Assembly (NCBI RefSeq): GCF_000943545.1
Contig: NZ_JTHP01000051.1
Span: 1 to 50,214 of the forward strand
Direction: 5' to 3'
Length of the DNA stretch: 50,214 bases
Source of the DNA: Paenibacillus terrae
GTDB taxonomy: Bacteria > Bacillota > Bacilli > Paenibacillales > Paenibacillaceae
The notes beneath the pieces were generated by a model. It did no database searches. It had not been told where the DNA came from and saw nothing but the letters and a program-made list of their open reading frames with translations. The translations under genes and the position numbers were made by a program. Below, in pieces: positions 25,654-34,766 of the stretch; within the stretch, counting starts at the first letter, position 1; each line of letters opens with the position of its first letter.

Positions 25654-25698
25654 CGCTCTCTCCTAATAGAATTAGGAAAGAAGGCAGAGCCCGCTTTC

Positions 25699-26385
25699 CT
25701 AATTCGATTTATGTCTTCTGTAAAGGATATAACTTCTGCGCACATAATTCAACGGAACACTCCACACATGTACAAGCCGGGTAAACGGCCAGAATGCAAA
25801 AATCGCAAAGCCCATAAGTATATGAAGCCTGAAAGACATCGGTACGTCTCTCATCAGTGTCGGGTCAACACGGAATATGAATAAACCGCGGAACCAGATC
25901 GAGATCGTCTCCCGATAATCGAATTCCGGCTGTACCGCATTCGTCACAAGAGTCGCGAACATCCCCATACATACAATGGCCAAAAGCAATACGTTTACAA
26001 TCAAATCAGACGCTGTACTTAAACGGCGTACACTGCGTATTGTAAAACGACGAGAGGTAAGAATCAACATACCGAGGAATGTCATCGCTCCAAATATTCC
26101 ACCAACATAAACTGCTCCAATATGATACAGATGATCGTTTACACCCAGTGCATGCATCCAGGTTTTTGGTATGCCCAGACCGGATACATGACCCATAATA
26201 ACCGGGATAATACCCAGGTGGAATAAGAGGCTTCCGATCATCAATTGTTTTTTTTCAATAAACTCACTTGATTTTGCTGTCCAATTGAACTGGTCGTTTC
26301 TATAGCGGAAAATATGCCCTACAATAAAGACGACCACGCACATATAAGGGAAAATGACCCATAAAAACTGCTCTAGCATCATCAT
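25699..26385 (-). CDS. narI: respiratory nitrate reductase gamma subunit
   Basis: This 228-residue membrane protein takes electrons from menaquinol through two b haems and passes them to NarH. It has five hydrophobic helices. Candidate haem histidines are in VGHIFRYR, FHLGIIPVIMGHVSGL, DHLYHIGA and RLHILMGF, with RLVHVWS near the end. Three ATG codons lie in a row; 26385 is chosen because it overlaps the narJ stop (ATGA) and has AGGAGG 10 bases before it. It is the fourth gene of narGHJI. Confidence 0.95.
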   Translation of the reverse strand: MMMLEQFLWVIFPYMCVVVFIVGHIFRYRNDQFNWTAKSSEFIEKKQLMIGSLLFHLGIIPVIMGHVSGLGIPKTWMHALGVNDHLYHIGAVYVGGIFGAMTFLGMLILTSRRFTIRSVRRLSTASDLIVNVLLLAIVCMGMFATLVTNAVQPEFDYRETISIWFRGLFIFRVDPTLMRDVPMSFRLHILMGFAIFAFWPFTRLVHVWSVPLNYVRRSYILYRRHKSN

Positions 26386-26948
26386 TGCGCGGCTGCCTCC
26401 TGTTCTACGCAAGCTTTAAGCGTTTCGCGCAGTCCCTTCACCAAATGAAAATACGGGCTTTCCATTTTTTCCAGCGCTTTAAGCAAATGATATGTGCCGT
26501 CTTCCAGGATCGCGATTGGCATGCGGAAGTTTTCTGTCGTCTTCGGATCTTGCGCCCATTCGGCGGCATACAGAAATTCACACATGAGCGGAAGATAATC
26601 TGGCAGCTCTCCATCTGGCATTTCAAGTCCGTACATCTCATATAGTACCTTTAACTTGACCAACATTTGTCCCCGTTCTTTTGCATCTTCGAATTTAAAG
26701 TAAGTCATATATAGTGCACAATTTTTTTGAAAATCAAAGGTTTCTGTATACATTTCCTGAATCTCTTCCATACTGAACCCTTGCATAAGGGACCAGTAGG
26801 TGTTCGCATACGTATATGCCGGATGGTTCGGATCAAACGATGCTTCCAGAAAAGCCGGATGAAAATCCAGCTTTTCTGGGTACATGAGTTGCTGGGCGAA
26901 AAACCCGAATGATGGCTTGCATTCATACAGCTTCGCTACATTAATCAC
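26382..26948 (-). CDS. narJ: nitrate reductase assembly chaperone
   Basis: This 188-residue TorD/NarJ-type chaperone helps insert the molybdenum cofactor into NarG and does not remain in the enzyme. Family features are FFAQQLMYPEKL near the start, MYTETFDFQKNCALYMTYF and LPDYLPLMCEFL. I prefer GTG at 26948: it overlaps the narH stop by eight bases, has GGGGG upstream and gives a normal length. The ATG at 26978 would lie inside narH. Confidence 0.93.
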   Translation of the reverse strand: MINVAKLYECKPSFGFFAQQLMYPEKLDFHPAFLEASFDPNHPAYTYANTYWSLMQGFSMEEIQEMYTETFDFQKNCALYMTYFKFEDAKERGQMLVKLKVLYEMYGLEMPDGELPDYLPLMCEFLYAAEWAQDPKTTENFRMPIAILEDGTYHLLKALEKMESPYFHLVKGLRETLKACVEQEAAAQ

Positions 26949-28518
26949 GCCAAATACCCCCGTAGAAATTTTCTTCATACATTTCTTTGCCCGTTTTCAA
27001 AGGCTCTTCCATCCCCATTGAACTTGCCAGACTACAGCCGTCACATCCAGAGCCTGAACCCATGTTTCCCATGGTATCGCCGTAACCAGCAGATCCTTGA
27101 GCACGGTATGGATTCGAATATCCTTCTTTATGCGATGTCGGAATGACGAAACGATCCTCATACTTGGCAATCGCCAGAAGTCGATACATCTGCTCGGTCT
27201 GCCGCGGTGTCATGCCGATGCGCTCAAGACGGCTTTCATCGAAAGATTGTCCTGTGGACTGGGCACGCATATAGGAGCGCATCATAGCCATTCGCTGCAA
27301 GGATTCCTTCACGGTTTGCGTGTCACCCGCCGTCAGCATATTGGCAAGGTACTGAATGGGGGTACGCATCTCTTCGATAGCCGGAAAGATCATATCGGGA
27401 TTCTCAATCGAGTCTTTCCCTTCAAAGTAATTCATGATCGGACTAAGTGGTGGCACATACCAGACCATAGGTAATGTGCGATATTCCGGATGAAGCGGGA
27501 ATGCCAGCTTGTGCTCAATGGCAAGCTTGTAGACCGGCGAGTTCTGCGCTGCTTCAATCCAGTCCTCCGAGATACCGTCTTTTCTCGCTTGAGCAATCAC
27601 TGCCGGATCACTTGGATCCATAAACAGGTCGCACTGTGCTTTATAAAGTTCTTTCTCATCCTGCGTAGAAGCGGCCTCAAGCACTCGATCCGCGTCATAC
27701 AGCATAACGCCGAGGTAGCGAATTCGTCCTGTACATGTCTCGGAGCAGACTGTCGGCAGGCCAGCTTCCACACGTGGGAAACAGAAGGTGCATTTTTCCG
27801 CTTTGTTCGTCTGCCAGTTAAAGTACACTTTTTTGTATGGACAACCCGTCATGCAATACCGCCATCCGCGGCAGGCTTCCTGATCCACGAGCACGATTCC
27901 GTCCTCGTCTCGTTTGTACATGGCGCCCGAAGGACATGACGCGACACAGCTTGGATTTAGGCAATGTTCGCAAAGCCGTGGGAGATAAACCATGAACGAC
28001 TTCTCAAAGTTAAATTTAATCTCTTCTTCGATTTTCTGAATATTTGGATCAAGCGGACCGGTTACATGCGCGCCCGCCAGGTCATCTTCCCAGTTTGGAC
28101 CCCACTCCAAATCCATTTTTTCACCCGTTACCGCAGAATGCGCGCGTGCCACAGGTGAATGCTTTTGCTCGCCGGCGTTGGTCAGTTGCTCGTAATTATA
28201 AGTCCAAGGCTCATAATAATCTTTCATTTCCGGCATATCTGGATTGTAAAAAATCTTACCCAGTGCTATCTTGGACAGCTTATTGCCTGACTTGAGCTCC
28301 AATTTCCCTTTGCGGAGTTGCCAGCCCCCTTTATATAATTCCTGGTCTTCCCAGCGCTTCGGATAACCGATACCAGGTTTGGTTTCCACATTGTTAAACC
28401 ACATATATTCCGCACCTTTGCGGTTCGTCCAGGTTGTTTTGCATGTCACGCTGCACGTATGACAACCGATACATTTATCCAGGTTCATGACCATGGCAAT
28501 TTGAGCTTTAATCTTCAA
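26941..28518 (-). CDS. narH: respiratory nitrate reductase beta subunit
   Basis: This 525-residue iron-sulfur protein carries electrons from NarI to NarG. It has four Cys-rich cluster motifs. The first is CIGCHTCSVTC near the N-terminus. The others are CEHCLNPSC, CRGWRYCMTGC (Trp in place of one Cys marks the [3Fe-4S] site) and CTFC with a later CSETC. A further Cys-rich GCDGCSL occurs near the C-terminus. It overlaps narG by 11 bases and narJ by eight. Length is normal for bacillal NarH. Confidence 0.96.
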   Translation of the reverse strand: MKIKAQIAMVMNLDKCIGCHTCSVTCKTTWTNRKGAEYMWFNNVETKPGIGYPKRWEDQELYKGGWQLRKGKLELKSGNKLSKIALGKIFYNPDMPEMKDYYEPWTYNYEQLTNAGEQKHSPVARAHSAVTGEKMDLEWGPNWEDDLAGAHVTGPLDPNIQKIEEEIKFNFEKSFMVYLPRLCEHCLNPSCVASCPSGAMYKRDEDGIVLVDQEACRGWRYCMTGCPYKKVYFNWQTNKAEKCTFCFPRVEAGLPTVCSETCTGRIRYLGVMLYDADRVLEAASTQDEKELYKAQCDLFMDPSDPAVIAQARKDGISEDWIEAAQNSPVYKLAIEHKLAFPLHPEYRTLPMVWYVPPLSPIMNYFEGKDSIENPDMIFPAIEEMRTPIQYLANMLTAGDTQTVKESLQRMAMMRSYMRAQSTGQSFDESRLERIGMTPRQTEQMYRLLAIAKYEDRFVIPTSHKEGYSNPYRAQGSAGYGDTMGNMGSGSGCDGCSLASSMGMEEPLKTGKEMYEENFYGGIWRD

Positions 28519-31500
28519 GCCAGTTAACCTCCTTCATTTTACGTACCGCAACGTACACATCACGTTGATTGCCGATGGGACCATAATAGTTGAATCCATA
28601 ACTAAGCTGAGCATATCCACCGACCATCTGGGTTGGTTTTAAATGAATTCTTGTCGGAGCGTTATGACTACCACCGCGTGTATCCGTGATTTCAGAGCCT
28701 GGCACTTGAATGTGCTTATCCTGAGCATGGTACATGAACATCGTTCCTCTTGGCATCCGGTGGCTGACAACCGCCCGGGCGGTTACGACGCCGTTACGGT
28801 TGTATACCTCTACCCAGTCATTGTCGGCAAGATCGTGTGCCTCTGCGTCTTCGTTGTTGATCCACACCGTAGGACCTCCGCGAAACAGTGTAAGCATGTG
28901 CTGGTTATCCTGGTAGGTGGAGTGAATATTCCATTTACCATGCGGTGTCAGATAACGGAGCACAAGTGAATCTTGCCCGCCTTTTATTTCCCGATCGCGA
29001 GGGCCGAACACCATTGGCGGCAGAGTCGGTTTGTAGATTGGCAATGATTCCCCAAATTGTTGGAAAATCTCATGATCAATATAGAAATGCTGTCTTCCCG
29101 TCAAAGTACGAAACGGAACGAGACGTTCAATATTCGTTGTAAATGGTGAATAGCGGCGTCCCTTCTTGTTCGATCCAGTGAATACTGGTGTCGGTATAAC
29201 TTCACGCGGCTGTGCCGTGATACTTTGGAAAGTGATCTTTTCCGCTGCCCGATCGGCCGAGATATCTTTGAGTTCCACACCGTGAAGCTCTTCTGCCTGC
29301 TCATAAGCCTTTTGCGAGACCCGTCCATTGGTCGCGGATGAAAGGTGAAGAATCGTATTGGCCACTTGGCGAGCTGTCTGGATTTTTGGCAGCCCATCTT
29401 TAATGGACTCATCGTAATAAACTCCGTTCAACTTTTTCAATTCCTCATATTCGTCCGCTACGGAGAAGCTGACGCCATGCGCACCTGTTTTCCCAGTAGC
29501 CAAATTCGGACCGAGTGAGATAAATTTATCGTGAATCTTAGTATAATCGCGTTCGATGATGCTGAAATTCGGCATGGTTTTACCCGGAGTCGCTTCAATC
29601 TCGCCCTTCGTCCAATCCTTTACAAGACCCATCGGCTGTGAAATTTCGCCTATACTATCGTGTGCGAGCGGCGCGGTCACAAGGTCTTTATATATTCCTG
29701 GTAGGTACTCTTTTGCCATATCCGAAAAGACTTCGGAAAGCTGGCGGTAAATATCCCAGTCCGCGCGAGATTCCCACAGTGGATTAACAGCCGGATTAAA
29801 CGGGTGCACGAAAGGATGCATGTCTGTTGACGACAAGTCTGTTTTTTCGTACCAGGTTGCCGCCGGAAGCACGATGTCCGCGTACAATGGAGTTGTTGTC
29901 ATCCGAAAATCAAGTGCAACCATCAGATCAAGCTTTCCTTCTACATCTTCTCTCCAGACGATTTCCTCAGGTTTCTGTTCTTCGTTCGGCCGGGCAAGCA
30001 GGGCATCAGATGCTCCGAGTAAATGTTTCATGAAATACTCTTGTCCCTTCGCCGAACTGGAAATCAGATTTGACCGCCAAACAAAGAGTGAACGCGGGAA
30101 GTTCTCGGCTGCCCCAGGATCTTCTACAGCGAAGCGTGTCTTACGTGATTTAATCTCTTCCACAGAATGATTAATGATATCCTCGTTGGACTTCTTGCCT
30201 AATTGCGCAGCCTCTTCGGCGAACAGCAGACTGTTTTTATTAAACTGCGGATAAGAAGGCAGCCAACCCAGACGCGCTGCGAGCACGTTGTAGTCTGCTG
30301 GATGTCTGTAACTGACATCCCCGCCAATCGGTGACTTCAAGGTGTCTGTTCCACTTTCTTCATAACGCCACTGCTCTGTTGCAAAGTAGAAAAACGATGT
30401 AGCATTTTGCTGTCGAGCCGCCCCTTGCCAGTCTTTTGCAAATGCAATCGATGACCAGCCTTCGATGGGACGGAGCTTTTCTTGACCAACATAATGCGCC
30501 CAGCCTCCACCGTTTACACCTTGGGAAGCAGTCAACACGACAAGATTCAAGATGGACCGATAGATCGTGTCACTATTGAACCAGTGGTTGATACCCGCAC
30601 CCATAATAATCATGGAGCGCCCTTTAGTATCGATAGCATTTTGAGCAAATTCCCGAGCAATCTGTACCACAACTGACGCCTTCACGCCTGTGATCTTCTC
30701 CTGCCAGGCAGGGGTATAATGCGAAGCTTCGTCGTAATAATTCTTGGCGTTATGAGGGCTGTCATTGCGTGCGACACCGTACTGGCTCATCATCAAATCG
30801 TACACGGTTGCTACGTAACGTTCCGAGCCATCTGCCAAGCGTACTTTTTTGGCTGGAATTACACGTTTGAACGTTCCATTACCGGCGTTATCAAAGTAAG
30901 GGAATACGACTTCTTCCCATTGCTCGCCATGCCCTTCCACAGTGAGCGCAGGCTCAACCTTTGTTCCGTCTTCCCGTTCCAGAATCAGGTTCCATTTCTT
31001 ATCCTGCTCCCAGCGCTGTCCCATCGTACCGTTCGGAACCAGCATTTCCCCCGCCGCTTCGTCATATATGACCGGCTTCCAGTCTGCATGCGGCGATACA
31101 TCCCCAAGGTCACTCGCCCGTAGAAAACGTCCACCTTTCCAGACTCCTTCGTGTGGATCAAGCAGAATCATAAACGGCATATCCGTATATTGTTTGGCAT
31201 AGTTAATGAACATCGGTTCTTGGCGCTCTTTGTAGAACTCATCCAAAATAACATGCGTCATAGCCTGGGCTACGGCAGCATCTGTACCCGGATGTGGTGC
31301 AAGCCAGTTGTCAGCGAACTTCACATTCTCCGCCAAGTCGGGAGCCACCGATACGACTTTTGTCCCCTTATAACGTACTTCCGTCATAAAATGAGCGTCT
31401 GGCGTCCGGGTAAGTGGTACGTTCGATCCCCACATGATCAGGTAACCCGCATTGTACCAATCAGAAGATTCCGGTACATCCGTCTGCTCACCCCAAATTT

Positions 31501-32182
31501 GAGGAGATGAAGGCGGAAGGTCGGCATACCAGTCATAGAAACTCAACATCTGTCCACCGAGAAGCGAAATGAATCGGGCTCCTGAAGCGTAGCTTATCAT
31601 TGACATCGCCGGGATTGGCGTAAAGCCCGCGATCCGGTCGGGACCATACTTACGAATGGTATAGATGAGTTGCGCCGAGATCAGACGCAGGACATCGTCC
31701 CAAGCGACACGGACATGACCACCTTTTCCGCGAGCCGATTTGTAGAGCTTGGCTTTCTCAGGGTCTTCTACGATGCTTGCCCATGCGTCTACTGGATTCG
31801 TATGCTCCTTAATGGCGGCTAACCAAAGCCGCAATAACTTACCGCGCATATAGGGGTATTTCACGCGTAATGGACTGTATTCATACCAGGAAAATGTAGC
31901 CCCACGCGGGCATCCACGCGGTTCAAATTCTGGCATATCTACACCGCAGGAAGGATAATCGATCTGTTGATTTTCCCAGGTAATGATGCCGTTTTTCACA
32001 AAAACCTTCCAACTACAGGAACCGGTGCAGTTCACTCCGTGAGTCGTCCGAACCACTTTGTCGTGAGACCAACGCTGACGGTACACGTTTTCCCATTCTC
32101 TATTTTTTTCCTCAAGGATTGACCAATTTCCCGAATAGCTTTCGATCGGTTTAAAAAAGTTGAGGTTGTATTTTTTTTTCAT
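28508..32182 (-). CDS. narG: respiratory nitrate reductase alpha subunit
   Basis: This 1224-residue molybdopterin enzyme reduces nitrate to nitrite on the cytoplasmic side of the membrane. The FS0 cluster ligands are His49, Cys52, Cys56 and Cys91 (HGVNCTGSC, GCPRGATFS). The Mo-ligand Asp is expected in SFYDWYADLPPSSPQ. Cofactor-binding signatures include LIMWGSNVPLTRTPDAHF and IMGAGINHWFNSD. The ATG at 32182 gives MKKKYNLNFFKPIES, with AAGGAG about 12 bases upstream; an ATG at 32215 is an alternative. It is the first gene of narGHJI-nreABC, under an NreC-like promoter. Confidence 0.96.
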   Translation of the reverse strand: MKKKYNLNFFKPIESYSGNWSILEEKNREWENVYRQRWSHDKVVRTTHGVNCTGSCSWKVFVKNGIITWENQQIDYPSCGVDMPEFEPRGCPRGATFSWYEYSPLRVKYPYMRGKLLRLWLAAIKEHTNPVDAWASIVEDPEKAKLYKSARGKGGHVRVAWDDVLRLISAQLIYTIRKYGPDRIAGFTPIPAMSMISYASGARFISLLGGQMLSFYDWYADLPPSSPQIWGEQTDVPESSDWYNAGYLIMWGSNVPLTRTPDAHFMTEVRYKGTKVVSVAPDLAENVKFADNWLAPHPGTDAAVAQAMTHVILDEFYKERQEPMFINYAKQYTDMPFMILLDPHEGVWKGGRFLRASDLGDVSPHADWKPVIYDEAAGEMLVPNGTMGQRWEQDKKWNLILEREDGTKVEPALTVEGHGEQWEEVVFPYFDNAGNGTFKRVIPAKKVRLADGSERYVATVYDLMMSQYGVARNDSPHNAKNYYDEASHYTPAWQEKITGVKASVVVQIAREFAQNAIDTKGRSMIIMGAGINHWFNSDTIYRSILNLVVLTASQGVNGGGWAHYVGQEKLRPIEGWSSIAFAKDWQGAARQQNATSFFYFATEQWRYEESGTDTLKSPIGGDVSYRHPADYNVLAARLGWLPSYPQFNKNSLLFAEEAAQLGKKSNEDIINHSVEEIKSRKTRFAVEDPGAAENFPRSLFVWRSNLISSSAKGQEYFMKHLLGASDALLARPNEEQKPEEIVWREDVEGKLDLMVALDFRMTTTPLYADIVLPAATWYEKTDLSSTDMHPFVHPFNPAVNPLWESRADWDIYRQLSEVFSDMAKEYLPGIYKDLVTAPLAHDSIGEISQPMGLVKDWTKGEIEATPGKTMPNFSIIERDYTKIHDKFISLGPNLATGKTGAHGVSFSVADEYEELKKLNGVYYDESIKDGLPKIQTARQVANTILHLSSATNGRVSQKAYEQAEELHGVELKDISADRAAEKITFQSITAQPREVIPTPVFTGSNKKGRRYSPFTTNIERLVPFRTLTGRQHFYIDHEIFQQFGESLPIYKPTLPPMVFGPRDREIKGGQDSLVLRYLTPHGKWNIHSTYQDNQHMLTLFRGGPTVWINNEDAEAHDLADNDWVEVYNRNGVVTARAVVSHRMPRGTMFMYHAQDKHIQVPGSEITDTRGGSHNAPTRIHLKPTQMVGGYAQLSYGFNYYGPIGNQRDVYVAVRKMKEVNWLED

Positions 32183-32256
32183 CGATGACCAACACTCCTT
32201 TTTAGAATGAATCATCCCAACGCAAGTTCCATGGGAAGGTTCATTCGCTTACTCTC

Positions 32257-32322
32257 ATTATGTAATTCATTCATCTCTGTTCCCATTAGGGAATGTCCTA
32301 TAGCGCTACAGGAAATCCCTCG
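32257..32322 (-). promoter_or_regulatory. NreC-type promoter of narGHJI (two dyads plus -10)
   Basis: TAGGGAATGTCCTA (32287-32300) matches TRGGG-N4-CCCYA with one mismatch, and a weaker CAGGAAATCCCTCG lies at 32309-32322, exactly 22 bp further. On the minus strand CATAAT at 32257-32262 can be the -10; it is 31.5 bp from the proximal centre, as at narK. The -35 is poor. The 198 bases between narG and the modB terminator hold nothing else that I can support. Confidence 0.75.
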
Positions 32323-32342
32323 TTCTATGGAAAGATACAAAA

Positions 32343-32369
32343 AAGCCTCCCTCTGCTAAAGGGAAGCTT
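32343..32369 (-). terminator. terminator after modB
   Basis: A 10-bp stem with one mismatch (AAGCCTCCCT with AGGGAAGCTT, 7-base loop) is followed on the minus strand by a run of six T. It lies 11 bases past the modB stop and isolates the ric-modAB unit from the narG promoter. Confidence 0.85.
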
Positions 32370-32380
32370 ATATGAAGTGA

Positions 32381-33058
32381 TTAATTGTTCTTTTGGCCCG
32401 TTAACAGGAGCATGATAAAAGAAATGAGTATGATAGAGCATGTCCAGGCCCAGGCCATAGGAAGATGACCAGAATCCACTGCAATATAAATGGCCGTCGG
32501 AATCGTTTGTGTTTTACCCGGAATATTTCCGGCAATCATCAGCGTAGCACCAAATTCGCCCAGACCGCGGGCAAAACCGAGTATAAAGGCAGCTTTAAAA
32601 GAAGGGAAAATTAAAGGGAAGGTGATATATCGGAAAACCTGCCATTCACTTGCACCCATCGAACGTCCCGCGTTTTCCAAGTCCCGGTCAACAGAAGACA
32701 ATCCCATTCTCAGCGTCCGATAGACAAGAGGAAAAGCCACTACCACCGCTGCTATAACCCCAGCCCACCACGAGAATACAATTGGTTCTCCAAACCATTG
32801 CTCCACGAAACGTCCGAACCCGCTTTTTCGTCCAAGTAATATTAGCAATAAAAAACCAACAACCGTCGGTGGGAGTACCAAGGGCAGCATAAGCACGGTT
32901 TCAACGACCGTTTTCCCTTTAAATAATCCTAACCGCGACATTGACCATGCCACAAGCAAGCCTAATATGATTACCAGAACGCTGGATAACAGTGCAACCT
33001 GCAACGATAATCGGATAGGAGGCCAATATTCATTCCAATCTATATCTTGCATGCTCAC
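32381..33058 (-). CDS. modB: molybdate ABC transporter permease
   Basis: This 225-residue membrane protein forms the molybdate channel. It has about five helices. ModB features are PPIRLSLQVALLSSVLVIIL, LPLVLPPTVVGFLLL and the EAA loop ENAGRSMGASEWQVFRYITFPLIFPS, followed by ARGLGEFGATLMIAGNIPGKTQTIP. The start is GTG at 33058, overlapping the modA stop by four bases; ATG at 33052 is possible. No modC ATPase gene follows, so the ATPase must be encoded elsewhere. The unit supplies molybdenum for NarG. Confidence 0.93.
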   Translation of the reverse strand: MSMQDIDWNEYWPPIRLSLQVALLSSVLVIILGLLVAWSMSRLGLFKGKTVVETVLMLPLVLPPTVVGFLLLILLGRKSGFGRFVEQWFGEPIVFSWWAGVIAAVVVAFPLVYRTLRMGLSSVDRDLENAGRSMGASEWQVFRYITFPLIFPSFKAAFILGFARGLGEFGATLMIAGNIPGKTQTIPTAIYIAVDSGHLPMAWAWTCSIILISFIMLLLTGQKNN

Positions 33059-33905
33059 TTCGGTATGGTAAATCCATACTTAGCCATAATATTCAGAGAT
33101 TCTTGCGATTGTAAGTATGCATAAAAGTCTTCGGCTTCTTGATTGTGCTTTGAAGCTTTGACAATCCCGATTGGATACTCAACAGGTGAATAGGTTTTGG
33201 GATCCACCTCAAAGGCGATTTTTGCCTTTTGTGAAGTCAATGCATCTGTTTTATATACAAATCCGACATCAGCATTCCCAGTTTCCACATATTGCAGTAC
33301 TTGTCTAACGTCTTTTGCTTGAACCAGCTTGCTCTGTAACGTGTCCCAAAGCTTCGCTTTCGTCAGCGCTTCCTGTGCGTAGTTGCCCGCAGGAACACTT
33401 TCAGGAATTCCGATCGCCACTTTCTTCACTTCTTTTTTTGTTAAATCGGTTACACTCGCGATGTTCATCGCCCCGTCTGAAGGGATAACCGCGACCAATT
33501 CGTTCGTCAGCCACGTTTTTTGTTTTTTGTATCTATTAACTGCTGATCAACAAGGGACTTCATGTTTTTGGTTGAAGCGGACAGAAACAAATCTGACGGC
33601 GCTCCTTGCTCAATTTGTTTTTCCAGCGCACCAGAGCCGCCGAAGTTAAAATTCAATTTGATGCCTGTATGAGTTGATTCGTATGAATGCTGAATTTCTT
33701 TGAGCGCATCCGTTAAACTTGCTGCTGCGGATATGGTAAGCTCAATAGTTTCAGCCTTTTTCGAAGATGTCTGGCTGGAAGATTGGTTCTGGCCCGCACT
33801 GCCAACATTTGAATCTAGTTGTTGTTTCGTACCGCATCCTGAAAATAATAAAATGATGGAAATAACTAAAACTAAAACAGTGCTGCTTTTAATTAATTTT
33901 TGCAT
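33055..33905 (-). pseudogene. modA: molybdate-binding lipoprotein gene split by a frameshift
   Basis: Two adjacent frames give one ModA protein. The N-terminal part (33507-33905) has a lipoprotein signal ending LLFSGC, then TISAAASLTDALKEI, FNFGGSGALEKQIEQGAP and DLFLSAS. It stops after QQLIDTKNKKRG. The C-terminal part continues in the -1 frame with TWLTNELVAVIPSDGAMN, then GIPESVPAGNYAQEAL and GFVYKTDA, ending at 33055. The junction lies in two A6 runs (plus-strand T runs 33516-33521 and 33523-33528). The first run forms A-AAA-AAC in frame, a canonical slippery heptamer. One extra A would restore the frame. The protein would capture molybdate outside the cell for ModB. Confidence 0.85.
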
Positions 33906-33935
33906 TTGGTTCGACTCCTCAATGTTAGTTCATCA

Positions 33936-34655
33936 TTAATTAATGGGTTTCGCTATTAGCTGTGCCTGTCTCGTACGTTCCACTAGTGTACAATTTTCAA
34001 GAAGAATATGATTAAAAACATCTGCTTCAAGGTCTTCTAACCGCTTCAATACGAGTCGGTGCGTACCACAAGCTTCCTGCATCGGCTCAAAGCCGTTTGT
34101 GATCAAGCGCATTTCCTTCAGGAATTCCACCACCGTTTGATGCTCGTCTTGCAACTTGGATAAAATTGGATTTAACGCATCTGCTCGTTCCACTGTTGAT
34201 TCTTGTAAAAATGCTTCAATCATCGGAAACACAAGGTCCTCCTCATTTTGAATATGTTCCGATAATTCCTGTTTAAGCAAGGTGAACAGTTCATTAACTC
34301 GCTTTAGATGCGGATAACGTTCGCCGTGAACCCGCGTTAGTTTGGTTACATACGGCGTTAACGCCGATAGTTCTTCCCGAAGCTTCGTATGATACTCATT
34401 TTGAATATAGGCGATTAGTTCTTTTGGTTCGAGTGAAGGAGGTTGCATCTGCTTATGCTGCGCCTGCTTTTCTTCCACTTCATGTATCTGCGTCAGCAGT
34501 TCACCAGCATGGAGGCCTCGATTGGCTGCTGCTTCACGGAGCGATATTTTCCCTCCACAGCAGAAATCAATCCTCAGTTTGCGGAACAGATCTCCCGTTT
34601 TGGGTACTTCTTTCACAATGTCCGCCACCCATGTTTCTTCCGTTAACTGGCTCAT
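33936..34655 (-). CDS. ric: iron-sulfur cluster repair di-iron protein
   Basis: This 239-residue protein of the ScdA/YtfE/RIC family repairs Fe-S clusters damaged by NO or oxidants. The N-terminal ScdA_N domain contains the hallmark DFCCGG (Cys32-Cys33). The C-terminal hemerythrin-like domain carries ligands in YHTKLREEL, HGERYPHL, LSEHIQNEEDLVFPMIE, LQDEHQTVVEFL and FNHILLEN. It is the first gene before modA-modB (30-base gap) and is preceded by an NreC-like promoter. Repair of clusters in NarG/NarH, MoaA and NreB under nitrosative stress is a sensible inference. Confidence 0.93.
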   Translation of the reverse strand: MSQLTEETWVADIVKEVPKTGDLFRKLRIDFCCGGKISLREAAANRGLHAGELLTQIHEVEEKQAQHKQMQPPSLEPKELIAYIQNEYHTKLREELSALTPYVTKLTRVHGERYPHLKRVNELFTLLKQELSEHIQNEEDLVFPMIEAFLQESTVERADALNPILSKLQDEHQTVVEFLKEMRLITNGFEPMQEACGTHRLVLKRLEDLEADVFNHILLENCTLVERTRQAQLIAKPIN

Positions 34656-34699
34656 CTTCTATTCCTCCATACTTACTTTGATTTTAATGCTCCACTTTC

Positions 34700-34765
34700 A
34701 TTCTACGTCTCCCTTAAAGCTGAACCAATCAGGGGGTTCCCTCTTTCACTAGTGGAAAGAGCCTG
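34700..34765 (-). promoter_or_regulatory. NreC-type promoter of ric-modAB
   Basis: CAGGGGGTTCCCTC (34730-34743) matches the GGG-N4-CCC dyad, and a weak partner (GTGGAAAGAGCCTG, 34752-34765) lies 22 bp further, overlapping the end of hemY. On the minus strand TTGGTT and TAGAAT (34700-34705) are 17 bp apart, and the -10 is 31.5 bp from the proximal dyad centre. The blocks TTTCATTCTA and TGAACCAATCAGGGGGTTCC are almost the same as in the ywiC-like promoter at 38119-38165. Confidence 0.7.
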
Positions 34766-34766
34766 A

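Noticed and set aside
33055..33905. Programmed -1 frameshifting as the main explanation for modA
   Set aside because: A single A deletion from a longer tract produces the same slippery geometry, other A-tract breaks occur in the window, and no biological reason for a split ModA is known.
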